Counted from the first letter of the stretch, positions 35,181-44,519 are shown. The stretch is 64,000 nucleotides of DNA from Chloroflexota bacterium (GCA_011525385.1 WTGF01000009.1:1-64000); one strand, 5' to 3'. The notes: generated by a model not told the origin, from the letters alone. Numbers and translations are program-made.

Positions 35181-36101
35181 TCACTCCAAGACAGCGCCTA
35201 GAAAGTCGCCGTGTCCGTTGACGAAATCCTCGATTGAGAGGCGTTTTTTCCCCGCCAGTTGGACTTCGGTGGGGAAAAACAGTCCTGCCCCCGTACCGAT
35301 TGCGATCCCTTTTTCGTGGTTGAAAACTACGCCCGGGCTGGCCTGACCCGCGTCTTCGTAGCCGGCGTGGATCTTTAGTGGCGCGCCATTCCAGGTCGTG
35401 AAGCTGCCGGGCCAGGGCCTAAACGCGCGTATCGTTCGTTCGAGTTCAGCCGCCGCCCGTGACCAATCCAACCGGCCTTCTTCTTTCTTGATCGCCGGCG
35501 CGTAGGTCGCGCATGCGTCGTCTTGCGGCCTAGGCGAGATAGTTCCCTCCAAGAAATCCGGCAGCGCCTGAACCAGGAGTTCCGCGCCAAGACCCGCCAG
35601 CTTGTCATGCAAGCTCTGGCCAGTTTCGTCCGTCGAGATCGGGGCTGAACGCCGCTCAATTACGGGACCGGTATCCAGGCCGGCATCCATTACCATCAAC
35701 GTGACGCCCGTCTCTTGGTCGCCCGCGCGTATCGCCGCCTGAATCGGCGCGGCGCCGCGCCAACGAGGCAAGAGCGACGCGTGTACGTTGATTGATGCGA
35801 TTCGCGGCAGGTCCAGTAGAACCTGCGGAAGAATTTGCCCAAAAGCCACCACCACAAACAAGTCCGCGCGCATGGCCCGTAAAGCCGAAATTGACTCGTC
35901 ACTGCGAATGCGCTCCGGCTGCAGCAAGGGAATGCTCGCCTCAAGCGCCGCTCTTTTGACCGGCGACGGCCGCAGCCGGCGATGTCTGCCTGACGGACGG
36001 TCCGGCTGCGTTACGACAGCGACGACCGCATGTGAATCAAGGAGAGCGGTCAAGCTGGGCAGCGCGAAGTCAGGCGTCCCCATAAACACGATTCGTGCCA
36101 T
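35181..36101 (-). CDS. fmt: Methionyl-tRNA formyltransferase
   Basis: Formylates the initiator Met-tRNA using 10-formyl-tetrahydrofolate. The 306-residue product starts with ARIVFMGTPDFALPSLTALL and has the catalytic region VVAFGQILPQVLL ... SINVHASLLPRWRGAAPIQA followed by DAGLDTGPV, where Asn, His and Asp are the catalytic residues. The C-terminal OB-like domain is present. ATG 36101 matches the family start; the frame continues upstream to 36149, but that adds an unrelated 16 residues. It is divergent from recJ, with 65 bases between starts. Confidence 0.94.
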   Translation of the reverse strand: MARIVFMGTPDFALPSLTALLDSHAVVAVVTQPDRPSGRHRRLRPSPVKRAALEASIPLLQPERIRSDESISALRAMRADLFVVVAFGQILPQVLLDLPRIASINVHASLLPRWRGAAPIQAAIRAGDQETGVTLMVMDAGLDTGPVIERRSAPISTDETGQSLHDKLAGLGAELLVQALPDFLEGTISPRPQDDACATYAPAIKKEEGRLDWSRAAAELERTIRAFRPWPGSFTTWNGAPLKIHAGYEDAGQASPGVVFNHEKGIAIGTGAGLFFPTEVQLAGKKRLSIEDFVNGHGDFLGAVLE

Positions 36102-36166
36102 AAGTTGGCTTGTACCCTGCATCTGCGAATGGTAGTATCGGTTAGTCATTTTATGAGATTATTCAT

Positions 36167-37897
36167 ATGCAGTCTATGATTCAAAAGGAATGGATTATCG
36201 CTCGTCCGGCGCCGGACGAGCACTTGCGCCGCTATAAAAATATCAACCCAATTCTGGCGCAAATACTCTTTAACCGCGGCTTTGAAGATCCCGACCAGGC
36301 GGGGCAGTTTCTCACGGCATCCGATCTCACAGAAGACCCTTTTGAAATAAAGGACATGCAAAAAGCTGTAACAAGAATCGACGCGGCTATCGCAAATCAA
36401 GAGTCAATCGCGGTCTACGGGGACTTCGACGCCGACGGCGTGACCGCTACATGCTTGCTGGTGCAGGCGCTTGCGGCATTGGGCGCGGATGTCCGCCCGT
36501 ATATACCTGACCGGGTTGAAGAAGGCTACGGACTCAATTGCCCGGCTTTGGAGGCGCTTGCCGCTGCCGGGGTTGCTCTGGTCGTCACGGTTGACTGCGG
36601 CATACGCTCAGTCAATGAAGTAGAAGCCGGTCTGCGCGTCGGCCTGGATATCATCATCACCGATCACCACTCCATTGGTCCGGAAATCCCGCGAGCAATG
36701 GCGATAATCAATCCACAGCAAAAGAGTTGCGCTGGCAATACCAGCCTGGCGGGCGTCGGCGTCGCATTCATGTTGGCAAAAGCGCTCTTGCTTGATCGTT
36801 GGCGGAACGATCGCGATAACTATCCTGATCATCTGCGCCAGTCCGACTTGCTGGACCTGGTCGCGATCGGTACAGTTGCCGACCTGGCCGCTCTCAATGA
36901 CGGCGAGAATCGACGGCTTGTCCGCCATGGATTGAAGACGATCAACGAAGGACGTCGACCTGGCCTCGCTGCGCTGGGCAGAGTCGCGCGGCTTCGGCCC
37001 GGAAAGATCTCCGCCGCGGATATCGGTTTCATGCTCGGGCCGCGGATCAATGCCGCCGGGCGCTTGGGCTCGGCGATGAGCGCATACAATCTCTTGTCGG
37101 CTTCGTCCAAAAAAATAGCGGAACCCTACGCCTTGGAATTGCAAAGACGCAACGCTCAGCGGCAACAACTGACTCGGCGGGCGCAGGCAGCCATTAGTGA
37201 TCAGATCGGCGAGATAGACGGCGTCGACCTGATCTTTGCCGGTGATGAGAAGCTTTCGCCCGGCATTGTAGGTTTGGTGGCGGGACGGCTAACAGAACAA
37301 TTTTACCGGCCCGCGGTCGTCCTGGAATACGGTGAAGAAGAGAGCCGCGCGTCATGCCGCAGCATTCCCGAGTTCAACATCACCCACGCCTTGGACGAGT
37401 GCGCGGATCTATTGATCCGGCATGGCGGGCACGCTATGGCAGCGGGCTTTACCGTGCACAACAGCAACCTCACGCGGCTGCGGCATGCGCTCGAGCGCAA
37501 AGCGAAGGGGGCGCTGGAAGGTCAGGAATTGCGGCGCCGCGTCCAGGTCGATATGGAAATTGATGAGCGCGACTTGAGAGAAGATCTGGCCGTTGAGTTG
37601 ATGTGGCTCGAGCCAACCGGGCACGCGAATCCGCCGGCAACATTCATGAGCAAGAACTTGGGACTTGTCTCTTGCCGACGCGTCGGCGATGACGGGCAAC
37701 ACCTGAAGTTGAAGATCGCGCGGAAGGACAACGCCCCGATAGATGCCATCGGTTTCGGATTGGGCGAATGGTCAAGTCAAATGCCGAGTGCAATTGACGC
37801 CGCCTATCATTTAGAGATGAACGAGTGGAACGGCAGACGCTCCATGCAATTGAAATTGATCGATATTCGTCCAGCGGAAGGCCTGGCGGCGACCTAA
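36167..37897 (+). CDS. recJ: Single-stranded-DNA-specific exonuclease RecJ
   Basis: RecJ degrades single-stranded DNA 5' to 3' in recombination and repair. The 576-residue product carries the DHH-family metal motifs: IAVYGDFDADGVTATCLL, VVTVDCGIRS and IITDHHSIG, then the DHHA1 domain (ASCRSIPEFNITHALDECAD and IRHGGHAMAAGFTVHN) and the OB-fold (RRVGDDGQHLKLKIARKDNA). The length is typical. ATG 36167 has no clear Shine-Dalgarno and is preceded by an AT-rich stretch. It is divergent from fmt. Confidence 0.94.
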   Translation: MQSMIQKEWIIARPAPDEHLRRYKNINPILAQILFNRGFEDPDQAGQFLTASDLTEDPFEIKDMQKAVTRIDAAIANQESIAVYGDFDADGVTATCLLVQALAALGADVRPYIPDRVEEGYGLNCPALEALAAAGVALVVTVDCGIRSVNEVEAGLRVGLDIIITDHHSIGPEIPRAMAIINPQQKSCAGNTSLAGVGVAFMLAKALLLDRWRNDRDNYPDHLRQSDLLDLVAIGTVADLAALNDGENRRLVRHGLKTINEGRRPGLAALGRVARLRPGKISAADIGFMLGPRINAAGRLGSAMSAYNLLSASSKKIAEPYALELQRRNAQRQQLTRRAQAAISDQIGEIDGVDLIFAGDEKLSPGIVGLVAGRLTEQFYRPAVVLEYGEEESRASCRSIPEFNITHALDECADLLIRHGGHAMAAGFTVHNSNLTRLRHALERKAKGALEGQELRRRVQVDMEIDERDLREDLAVELMWLEPTGHANPPATFMSKNLGLVSCRRVGDDGQHLKLKIARKDNAPIDAIGFGLGEWSSQMPSAIDAAYHLEMNEWNGRRSMQLKLIDIRPAEGLAAT

Positions 37898-37926
37898 GCT
37901 CCCCTTTTCTTTGTGTTCTCTCTTAT

Positions 37927-38013
37927 AATAAATCGCGATCTGCGCTAGCCGAGGGGGGTTATTATTGTGTGTGAACGCGCTAGCCCAAATCCGCCGGCTA
38001 CGCGCCGAGCGGC
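37927..38013 (+). repeat. Dispersed repeat C, copy 1 (87 bp)
   Basis: An 87-base element that aligns without gaps to 63914-64000 with 11 differences by my count (about 87 percent identity). It contains the nonamer GCGCTAGCC twice in direct orientation and a related inverted GGCTACGCGC near its 3' end, so it can form stems. It lies just upstream of the DUF1385 gene. Confidence 0.85.
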
Positions 38014-38038
38014 TGTGTCTTTGTGGTGAAGCTGAATG

Positions 38039-38044
38039 TAAAAT
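38039..38044 (+). promoter_or_regulatory. Candidate -10 element for the DUF1385 gene
   Basis: TAAAAT lies about 32 bases before ATG 38076, with transcription expected near 38051. No clear -35 is found; repeat C ends 25 bases upstream. Confidence 0.3.
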
Positions 38045-38075
38045 ACCGGATGCATTGGCAGCGAACTGACGGAGG

Positions 38076-39158
38076 ATGATGTTGAAGGAGCCTACGAAAA
38101 GAGCGGCTGGCGAGTTAAAGTTCTCTTATGGCGGCCAAGCGGTCATTGAAGGTGTGATGATGCGCGGGGCCCACTCGATGGCGGTGGCCGTCCGCGACCC
38201 CAAGGGACAGATCGTCATACATGAGCAAGCGCTGAGCGCTACCCTATATCGAGGACGCATCGCCCGAACACCTTTTGTACGCGGCTTAATCGGTCTTTGG
38301 GACGCGCTCGGCCTCGGCATACGCGCGCTCATGTGGTCGGCGGATGTCGCGCTGGACGAAGAGGAGAATATCAGCTTCAACGGACCCATTGGTTGGGCGA
38401 CAATCGCGCTGTCTTTGCTAATCGGAATCGGAATCTTTTTCCTTTTGCCGACCACCGCCGCAACCGGCATCGGAAACCTCCTGGGCCTCAGTACCACCGC
38501 GAAGGAGATCGTAGTTGATGAAGCGGGCAACGAAGTTGCCGTCGCTTCTGCAAGCGGCAATTTCCTGGCCTACGAGGCCCTGCCCATCGGCTTCGACGCC
38601 TTCCTCATTAATTTGATCGAGGGTGTGGTGCAGTTGGCGATTCTAGTCGTATATATCTGGTTCGTAGGACGCACCAACGACGGCAAACGGATATTTTCCT
38701 ATCATGGCGCGGAACACAAAACCATCAATGCCTACGAAGCTGGCGATGAATTGCTGCCGGAAGTCGTCCGCCGTCATGCCATTGAGCACCCTCGTTGCGG
38801 TACGGCATTTCTATTGACGGTCGTCTTTGTAAGCGTGTTCCTGTTTTCTTTGATCGGGCGCCCGCCCTTTGCCCTGTTGATATTGTCCCGCGTCATCTTC
38901 ATTCCTATTGTCGCGGGCGTCGCCTACGAATTCCTGAAGTACACCGCCTCCAACCTGGACAAAGCCTGGATACGCTTCATGATACGGCCCAATTTGGCGT
39001 TACAGCACCTAACGACTAATGAACCCAGCCTTGATATGATCGAAGTGGCTATCGTGTCATTCAAGCGTGTATTGCTATCTGAAGGTATCATATCGGAAGA
39101 CGAAGCGGCAATCCCTCCCGCGCGTCCGGAGGCGGCTCACGTCCCTGGTGGCGAATGA
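38076..39158 (+). CDS. DUF1385 membrane protein
   Basis: A 360-residue protein of the DUF1385 family. It carries the family's conserved start YGGQAVIEGVMMRG and VRDPKGQIV, then TRGxxxL-like FVRGLIGLWDALGLGIRALM, the central FSYHGAEHKTINAYEAGDEL and EHPRCGTAFLLTVVFVSVFL. Several membrane helices are present. The conserved HGAEHK and HPRCGT motifs suggest metal binding, but no function is established; homologues are often found near prfA or rpmE in other bacteria. GGAGG directly precedes two tandem ATG codons (38076 and 38079), so the exact start is uncertain. It is followed after one base by the next gene, so the two are probably coupled. Confidence 0.9.
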   Translation: MMLKEPTKRAAGELKFSYGGQAVIEGVMMRGAHSMAVAVRDPKGQIVIHEQALSATLYRGRIARTPFVRGLIGLWDALGLGIRALMWSADVALDEEENISFNGPIGWATIALSLLIGIGIFFLLPTTAATGIGNLLGLSTTAKEIVVDEAGNEVAVASASGNFLAYEALPIGFDAFLINLIEGVVQLAILVVYIWFVGRTNDGKRIFSYHGAEHKTINAYEAGDELLPEVVRRHAIEHPRCGTAFLLTVVFVSVFLFSLIGRPPFALLILSRVIFIPIVAGVAYEFLKYTASNLDKAWIRFMIRPNLALQHLTTNEPSLDMIEVAIVSFKRVLLSEGIISEDEAAIPPARPEAAHVPGGE

Positions 39159-39159
39159 A

Positions 39160-40524
39160 ATGAGATTATTGACGCGTTTCGCTACCATCGCCGCTACGGT
39201 CTTGGTCATTGTTTGCGCGCTTCTGCTTTATCTGCACACGACATATATGCAATACCATCGCAACGATGACCTGACGCGCAGCGACCAGCGCGCGCATATT
39301 AGATTCGCACGCAGAGCTTACGAGACCGATTTTGCCTACACGGGCAGGCGCAACTATATGCCGTTATTCGCTTTCCTTCAGGCGGCGCTGAATTCGCCAG
39401 AGCTTGACGATGAAGCATTTTTTCAGCGGGGCAAACAGATCAACGTATGGTTGTCTGTAGTCGCTTTGGTTTCTCTGGCATTGATTTTCTATTGGAAATT
39501 CACTCGATTATATACGTTTTGCGCGATACTGACGATCGGCTTCCTGGCATTTGCCTTTAAAGCGCCTTTCTTTCAACCAGAAATCCTTTCTTATACGTTG
39601 TTCGGCTTCGCTTTTATTCTTTCCGTAGAGACATTGTTTGCGCCGAAGTGGTACAAATACGTCGGGACCGGCGCGCTCTTCGCTCTGGCGCATTTTACCA
39701 AAGCCAATGTTTTGCCAGCGCTGATTTTCTTTGCCGCTTCTCACGCTGTGCTGCTGTTTGTCATGGCGCTAAATGGCAAATTGAACCGCAGGAGGCTGTC
39801 TCTAATACTGTTGAGCGCCCTTACACCGTTGATGACGTTTGTGATCTTGCTATTTCCATATTTTCGGGAAAGCAAGATAAACTATGGCGAGTATTTCTAC
39901 AACGTGAATACAAGGATTTACGTTTGGTTTGACTCTTGGGATGAGGCGAATGACGCCACGAGAGAGGTCGGTGGTTACGCGGGATTCCTGCAATTGCCGG
40001 ACGATGAAATACCCGGATTGCGGAAATACTTGCGAGAACACTCTTCAGATCAAATCATCGAACGGCTGCGCGAGGGAATCGAAAAAATAACCGGATATGC
40101 CTGTTACATCAAACACAGTCGGCACATTTTCGGCTATTGCTCACAAGTCGCGCTGGGATTGCTGGCGCTATTATTCTCGATACCACTGCTGATTAGGCAA
40201 TTTCGCTGGGGAGACAAATCTTGCCATATTCACATTTATTGCTATCTGGTAGCGATTTTTGCGATCTATGGTTTGGGAGCAGCCTGGTACAATCCGATTA
40301 GCGGGGGCGAAGGACCGCGAGTCGTTCTGATATTGCTGATACCCTTCTTCTGGACAATTGGGCTGATAGTTCACAGCCGGGCGCTGCAAGACCCCCATAT
40401 TCGACTTTTCGGATATCGGATCAAGCTCGTCGACCTCGCATACGCGCTCATCAGCGTAACGTTATTCTTCGAGATATATCAGGTAGTCACCTGGCGAGCC
40501 GCAGAAATGTACGGCGGCAAGTGA
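39160..40524 (+). CDS. Predicted polytopic glycosyltransferase-like membrane protein
   Basis: A 454-residue protein with about ten helices. The first helix (ATIAATVLVIVCALLLYLHT) is followed by a polar loop with TRSDQRAHIRFARRAYE at about 39-55 and RRNYMPLFAFLQAAL. This is the general plan of GT-C transferases such as ArnT/PMT, although the usual D-D/E pair appears as S-D-Q. I cannot assign a family. ATG 39160 is chosen because GGTGG lies upstream and the DUF1385 gene stops at 39158; the frame continues back to 39067 inside that gene. A stem-loop follows its stop codon. Confidence 0.6.
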   Translation: MRLLTRFATIAATVLVIVCALLLYLHTTYMQYHRNDDLTRSDQRAHIRFARRAYETDFAYTGRRNYMPLFAFLQAALNSPELDDEAFFQRGKQINVWLSVVALVSLALIFYWKFTRLYTFCAILTIGFLAFAFKAPFFQPEILSYTLFGFAFILSVETLFAPKWYKYVGTGALFALAHFTKANVLPALIFFAASHAVLLFVMALNGKLNRRRLSLILLSALTPLMTFVILLFPYFRESKINYGEYFYNVNTRIYVWFDSWDEANDATREVGGYAGFLQLPDDEIPGLRKYLREHSSDQIIERLREGIEKITGYACYIKHSRHIFGYCSQVALGLLALLFSIPLLIRQFRWGDKSCHIHIYCYLVAIFAIYGLGAAWYNPISGGEGPRVVLILLIPFFWTIGLIVHSRALQDPHIRLFGYRIKLVDLAYALISVTLFFEIYQVVTWRAAEMYGGK

Positions 40525-40562
40525 TGAAAAGCACCGCCAGCGCCCTCGCTGGCTTGCTTCAT
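40524..40562 (+). terminator. Stem-loop after the membrane protein gene
   Basis: GCCAGCG at 40536-40542 pairs perfectly with CGCTGGC at 40547-40553 around a 4-base loop. Outer arms ATGAAAAGC (40524-40532) and GCTTCAT (40556-40562) extend the stem. It begins at the stop codon and is probably a terminator, although the T run is short. Confidence 0.6.
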
Positions 40563-41132
40563 TAAAACGAGCTAGCAGGAATCAGATAGAGTATTTGCAA
40601 CATTAGGTAGTGTTTCCTTTTCGGTTGAAACAGGAAATTTTAACCACCGAGGACACCGAGAATAATCTTACAGTATTGTTGCTCTCCGTGTTCTTTGCGG
40701 ATTTGTAGTGAAATGAATTATTTCAATTTCAACCGAATTCGATACAGTACCCAACATTACGCTTTCTATGTTATGTTCGTAATCAGACAAGCCGTTCGCG
40801 GCTTTGATTCAAGGGGTTTCCCGTGGCATGCGCCGGTCAAGCAAATTACCACGGGAAACTCCAAAACACGGGCAGCTACGCTGCCGACTTTACTATACAT
40901 CATAACTGTATCGAACTGAATAGGAGGTGTAAGCCAAGCAGAGCAATCGCATCAAAAACAATATCTGTCGATTGTCGCATAAAACTTGCAAAATGTAGCC
41001 GCGCGGCGGCAGCGAAAAGGTCTGTCCCGCTCACGCAAAATCGCAAGCGTTCTCCTTGCTTGAGCGACGCCGTTAACGTAAACAGGAGCGACATAGTATG
41101 TCGCCCATGAATATAGCAATAAAATTGCCAGA
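40525..41132. other. 608-base non-coding gap rich in repeats and hairpins
   Basis: No convincing gene is present; short reading frames here (for example 40695-40919 and 40823-41110) run through repeats. Contents in order: the terminator-like hairpin; the direct repeat ACCGAGGACACCGAG with a later CTCTCCGTGTTCTTTGCGG, a pattern common in dispersed bacterial repeats (about 40648-40700); an 11-base inverted pair TTCGATACAGT/ACTGTATCGAA at 40738-40748 and 40905-40915; a 14-bp hairpin at 40813-40862; and a small hairpin at 40871-40885. The last 200 bases hold further short inverted repeats. This may be a remnant of one or more small mobile elements. Confidence 0.6.
40738..40915. repeat. Possible 178-bp MITE-like element bounded by inverted repeats
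   Basis: TTCGATACAGT at 40738-40748 is the exact reverse complement of ACTGTATCGAA at 40905-40915. Inside are a 14-bp stem-loop (40813-40826 with 40849-40862, one G-T pair, 22-base loop) and GGCAGC-TAC-GCTGCC at 40871-40885. Nested palindromes bounded by terminal repeats suggest a small non-autonomous element, but no target duplication was confirmed. The terminal motif also resembles the GATACAGTACC stretch in repeat A copy 2. Confidence 0.45.
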
Positions 41133-41915
41133 CTACTTCAAGGGCTGCATTTGATCCCCGGCCTCGGCCATGAAAAAAGCGAGATCATTATCGTTAAAGT
41201 GATTGCGCCAGTCCCCGCTGCTTCCACGCCGGGGCTGGACAGCGGAAGATAGCCGCCTCTGGCGATGACCCAGCTTCCAAAGCGCCCGTCCGACCAGAGA
41301 GGGCGTACCCGACTTTCCCGGCAAATCAATCCTCCGGAGCGAGCGTCGCAGGCCAATCCCCAAGAAGGCCGCCATGTCTCTCACAGTGGTCTCATAGCGC
41401 TCTTCCAGCGCCTCGTAAGATACCAGCAGCACATTGGGTTGCTGCCGCCAGACCCGCGCATGATGCGCCCAATAGGCTGGACGACTCATGCCACTGTCAA
41501 TGCCGTCCAGCTTGGACTCCGAACGAATGAAGTCTGAAAAGGACTGTTTCTTGACGTCCGCATCAAAGGACTGCATGTAAAAGTAGAGCGAGACCATGAC
41601 ATCGCGACCGTCGCGATGAACATAGATCACCGGCGATTCACGCAGGACCGACAGCGCAAAGGCCCTTTCTTCATCACGCTTCCAGAAGGTTGCCGCCGGC
41701 AAGTCATGTACCTTGACAAGCACGCGTCCCTCCAGAGTTTGCAGTCGCCCCCGAAACTCCGGCAACGGCAGCGGGGAATCATGATGGGACGACGCCCGTT
41801 CCAGGGTCAGAAAGGTCTCACTGACATCTGGACTGTTGTTACGTAAGGCGTCGATCGTCCAGTGTGTGCCCGATCGCCGATGAGTCGCGACAACAACCGT
41901 CTTGGATTTGGTCAT
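41133..41915 (-). CDS. Sulfotransferase (Sulfotransfer_1 family)
   Basis: A 260-residue enzyme predicted to move a sulfate group from PAPS to an acceptor. The 5'-phosphosulfate loop is THRRSGTHWTIDAL at about 11-24, the 3'-phosphate site is PVIYVHRDGRDVMVSLYFYM, and the C-terminal PAPS-binding motif RRGSSGDWRNHF closely follows the eukaryotic cytosolic pattern. This combination is that of Sulfotransfer_1 enzymes and not of the bacterial polysaccharide type. Acceptors could be lipids, small phenols or glycans. Its ATG directly abuts the mutS stop codon with no spacer, so it is probably translated from the mutS transcript. Confidence 0.88.
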   Translation of the reverse strand: MTKSKTVVVATHRRSGTHWTIDALRNNSPDVSETFLTLERASSHHDSPLPLPEFRGRLQTLEGRVLVKVHDLPAATFWKRDEERAFALSVLRESPVIYVHRDGRDVMVSLYFYMQSFDADVKKQSFSDFIRSESKLDGIDSGMSRPAYWAHHARVWRQQPNVLLVSYEALEERYETTVRDMAAFLGIGLRRSLRRIDLPGKSGTPSLVGRALWKLGHRQRRLSSAVQPRRGSSGDWRNHFNDNDLAFFMAEAGDQMQPLK

Positions 41916-44519
41916 CTAATCCTCGGCGGCCATGTTCTGCAATTCATACAATTTGGTCAGCGCTTCCAAGGGGCTAAGGCTATCGATCTCCAGCGAGCGC
42001 AGCGCGCCTAGAGCCGGGTTCTCGGGCGCATCGAAAAAGCTTAGTTGCTGATGCGAGTCTCGCGGCCTCTTCAAGGCAAAGTCTCCACTGTCCTCTTCCA
42101 GTTGCACCAGAAGTTGACGCGCGCGATCCACCACGGAACGCGGTATGCCAGCCAATTGCGCCACGTGAACGCCATAGCTCTGGTCGGCGCCGCCTGGCAA
42201 AACTTTGTGCAAGAATACAATGTCGTCCCCCTGCTCGGCCACGGCGACATTGAAGTTGGCTGTGCGCGGCAAGATATTCGGCAGCTCGGTCAACTCGTGA
42301 TAATGCGTTGCGAAAAGCGTGCGGCAGTTGAGACGCGGGTTGTTGTGGATATATTCGATCACCGAGCGCGCAATCGCCAAACCATCGTAGGTTGACGTGC
42401 CGCGTCCGATCTCATCCAGAATGAGCAGGCTGCGTTTGCTGCTGCCGGAAAGCAGGCGCGCCGTTTCTACCATTTCCACCATAAAGGTGCTTTGCCCAGC
42501 GTGAATCTCGTCCTGGGCGCCGATCCGAGCGAATATCCGGTCTACCAGTCCAATCTGCGCTGAATCAGCCGGCACAAAGCTCCCGACTTGAGCCATTAGC
42601 GTAATAATTGCCACTTGTCGAATATAGGTCGATTTGCCGGACATATTCGGCCCGGTGATGATATGAATGCGTGACGCCAAATCGAAGCCGCTGTCGTTAG
42701 GCACATAGCGACCCGACGTCTCCAATAGCTTTTCGACGACCGGGTGCCGGCCAGCTTCAATATGCAGGATATTGTCCTCGCTTAGCTGCGGGCGGACATA
42801 GCCTTCCCGGACGGCCAGTTCCGCCAGGGACAAAAAAGCGTCCAAATGCGCGATGGCGCGCGCAGTCTTGTGCAAGCGCCCCCCCTGACGGCCGACTTGC
42901 AGGCACAGGTCCTCGAACAACTGACGCTCAATGGCGAGGATTTCCTCTTCGGCATTTAGAACCTTTGTTTCGTATTCCTTCAATTCCGGCGTGATATAGC
43001 GTTCAGCATTAACCAAGGTCTGTTTGCGCACATAATCATCCGGCACCTTGTCACTGTGAGTTTTTGTGACCTCGATGTAATAGCCGAAGACCTTGTTGAA
43101 TCCAACTTTGATGCTGGCGATGCCGGTTCTGCGCCGCTCCTGCGACTCTAGATTGGCGATCCATTCTCGCGCGTGACGGCTTGAAGCGAGAATCTGGTCC
43201 AACTGTTCCGAATAACCCGCGCGAATGATACCAATCGCGTTGAGGGTAGCTGGCGGGTCCTCAACTATAGCGGAAGAGATAATATCGTAGACGGCTTCGC
43301 AGGGATCCAGTCGCTCGCTGATCGCGGCCAGCGCGCTTGTTTCCAGGATCAGTTCGGATAGCCGTGGAACCGCGCTCAGCGTCTTTTTCAGCGCGAGCAA
43401 GTCCCGCGGGCCGGCTTTGCCGATAGCGATCCGATTTGTCAGCCTTTCAATATCGGCGACTTGCTTCAATTCCTGAGCGAGCTCGTCGCGGAGCAGGTCG
43501 CTGCTGAACAAGGCTTCCACTGCGTCAAGGCGCGCATTCAAACGATTGATATCCAGCAAGGGTTGATTCAGCCAGGAACGCAACAGGCGAGCGCCCATAG
43601 CCGTCACCGTTCGATCCAGAATGTCGAGCAGGCTGCCTTTCGTTTTGCGTCCCCGAATGGACTGCGTCAGTTCCAGGTTATGACGGGTGAATTGATCCAA
43701 TATCATGAAGGACGCCGTCGAATAGGCGCGAATGCTTGAGAGTTGCCCGACCGAACTCTTCTGCGTCGATCGTAAATACTGCAAGACGCCACCGGCAGCC
43801 GAAACCGCGACCTTTTGACCTTTTAGTCCGAATCCGTCTAACGTACGCACGCGAAAGTGCTCGCATAACAATTCTTGCGCTCCGTCGTACTCGAATGTCC
43901 AGTCTTGCGCCGTACTCAGGTGGATGCCTTCCGGCAAAGTCACACCGCGCTTCTGCCAGCTTTCCGGCATTAATACCTCTCGTGGATCGATTCGCGCCAA
44001 CTCTTCAAACACAGCCAGGCCGACAGCTTCGCCTTCCAATTGCGTGGCGCAGAATTCGCCCGTGGATACATCCGCAAAAGCGATGCCAGCCTGGCCCCAT
44101 TGCCCGCTTTCCGCGTCGCCCACTGGCAATATCGCCATCAGATAATTGGCTTTGGAATCGTCCAAGAGCGCAGGCTCGACCACAGTGCCCGGGGTCATGA
44201 CCCGGGTCACCTCGCGCTCTACGATGCCGCGGCCGCTCGGCTCGGTGATTTGGTCGCAGACGGCGACGTGATAACCTTTGTCAATCAGCTTTGCGATATA
44301 ACCGTCAACGGAGTGATACGGCACGCCCGCCATCGGTATCTTGGCGCCACCCTTGCTGTGGGCGCGCGCAGTCAGGGTAATATCCAACTCGCGAGCCGCC
44401 ACTTCCGCGTCTTCGTCGAACATTTCGTAAAAGTCCCCCATGCGAAACATCAAGACGCAGTCCGGATACTGGCTCTTGATTTCCAAATACTGTCGGCGCA
44501 TCGGGGTGATACGTGCCAT
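41916..44519 (-). CDS. mutS: DNA mismatch repair protein MutS
   Basis: MutS recognises mismatches and small loops and starts repair. The 867-residue product has the mismatch-contact motif FRMGDFYEMF at about 25-34 (Phe-x-Glu wedge), connector and lever domains, the clamp, and the ABC-type ATPase with GPNMSGKSTYIRQVAI (Walker A, about residue 623), LLILDEIGRGTSTYDGLAIA (Walker B and signature) and TLFATHYHELTEL. The C-terminal helix-turn-helix dimerisation part is present. No mutL lies in the window. The start is ATG 44519. Confidence 0.96.
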   Translation of the reverse strand: MARITPMRRQYLEIKSQYPDCVLMFRMGDFYEMFDEDAEVAARELDITLTARAHSKGGAKIPMAGVPYHSVDGYIAKLIDKGYHVAVCDQITEPSGRGIVEREVTRVMTPGTVVEPALLDDSKANYLMAILPVGDAESGQWGQAGIAFADVSTGEFCATQLEGEAVGLAVFEELARIDPREVLMPESWQKRGVTLPEGIHLSTAQDWTFEYDGAQELLCEHFRVRTLDGFGLKGQKVAVSAAGGVLQYLRSTQKSSVGQLSSIRAYSTASFMILDQFTRHNLELTQSIRGRKTKGSLLDILDRTVTAMGARLLRSWLNQPLLDINRLNARLDAVEALFSSDLLRDELAQELKQVADIERLTNRIAIGKAGPRDLLALKKTLSAVPRLSELILETSALAAISERLDPCEAVYDIISSAIVEDPPATLNAIGIIRAGYSEQLDQILASSRHAREWIANLESQERRRTGIASIKVGFNKVFGYYIEVTKTHSDKVPDDYVRKQTLVNAERYITPELKEYETKVLNAEEEILAIERQLFEDLCLQVGRQGGRLHKTARAIAHLDAFLSLAELAVREGYVRPQLSEDNILHIEAGRHPVVEKLLETSGRYVPNDSGFDLASRIHIITGPNMSGKSTYIRQVAIITLMAQVGSFVPADSAQIGLVDRIFARIGAQDEIHAGQSTFMVEMVETARLLSGSSKRSLLILDEIGRGTSTYDGLAIARSVIEYIHNNPRLNCRTLFATHYHELTELPNILPRTANFNVAVAEQGDDIVFLHKVLPGGADQSYGVHVAQLAGIPRSVVDRARQLLVQLEEDSGDFALKRPRDSHQQLSFFDAPENPALGALRSLEIDSLSPLEALTKLYELQNMAAED

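Noticed and set aside
37927..38013. Repeat C as a riboswitch or integron attC site
   Set aside because: No match to known riboswitch cores that I can recognise, and no RYYYAAC/GTTRRRY pair or integrase; left as an unassigned repeat.
39067..39159. Upstream extension of the membrane protein gene that begins at 39160
   Set aside because: It lies inside the DUF1385 gene; the start at 39160 has a ribosome site and leads directly into the first helix.
40640..40700. CRISPR-like repeats
   Set aside because: The ACCGAGGACACCGAG motif is a short internal duplication without regular spacing; no array of repeats and spacers exists in the window.
40695..41110. Two short frames in the 40.5-41.1 kb gap
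   Set aside because: They pass through inverted repeats and hairpins, have no ribosome site and no recognisable protein features.
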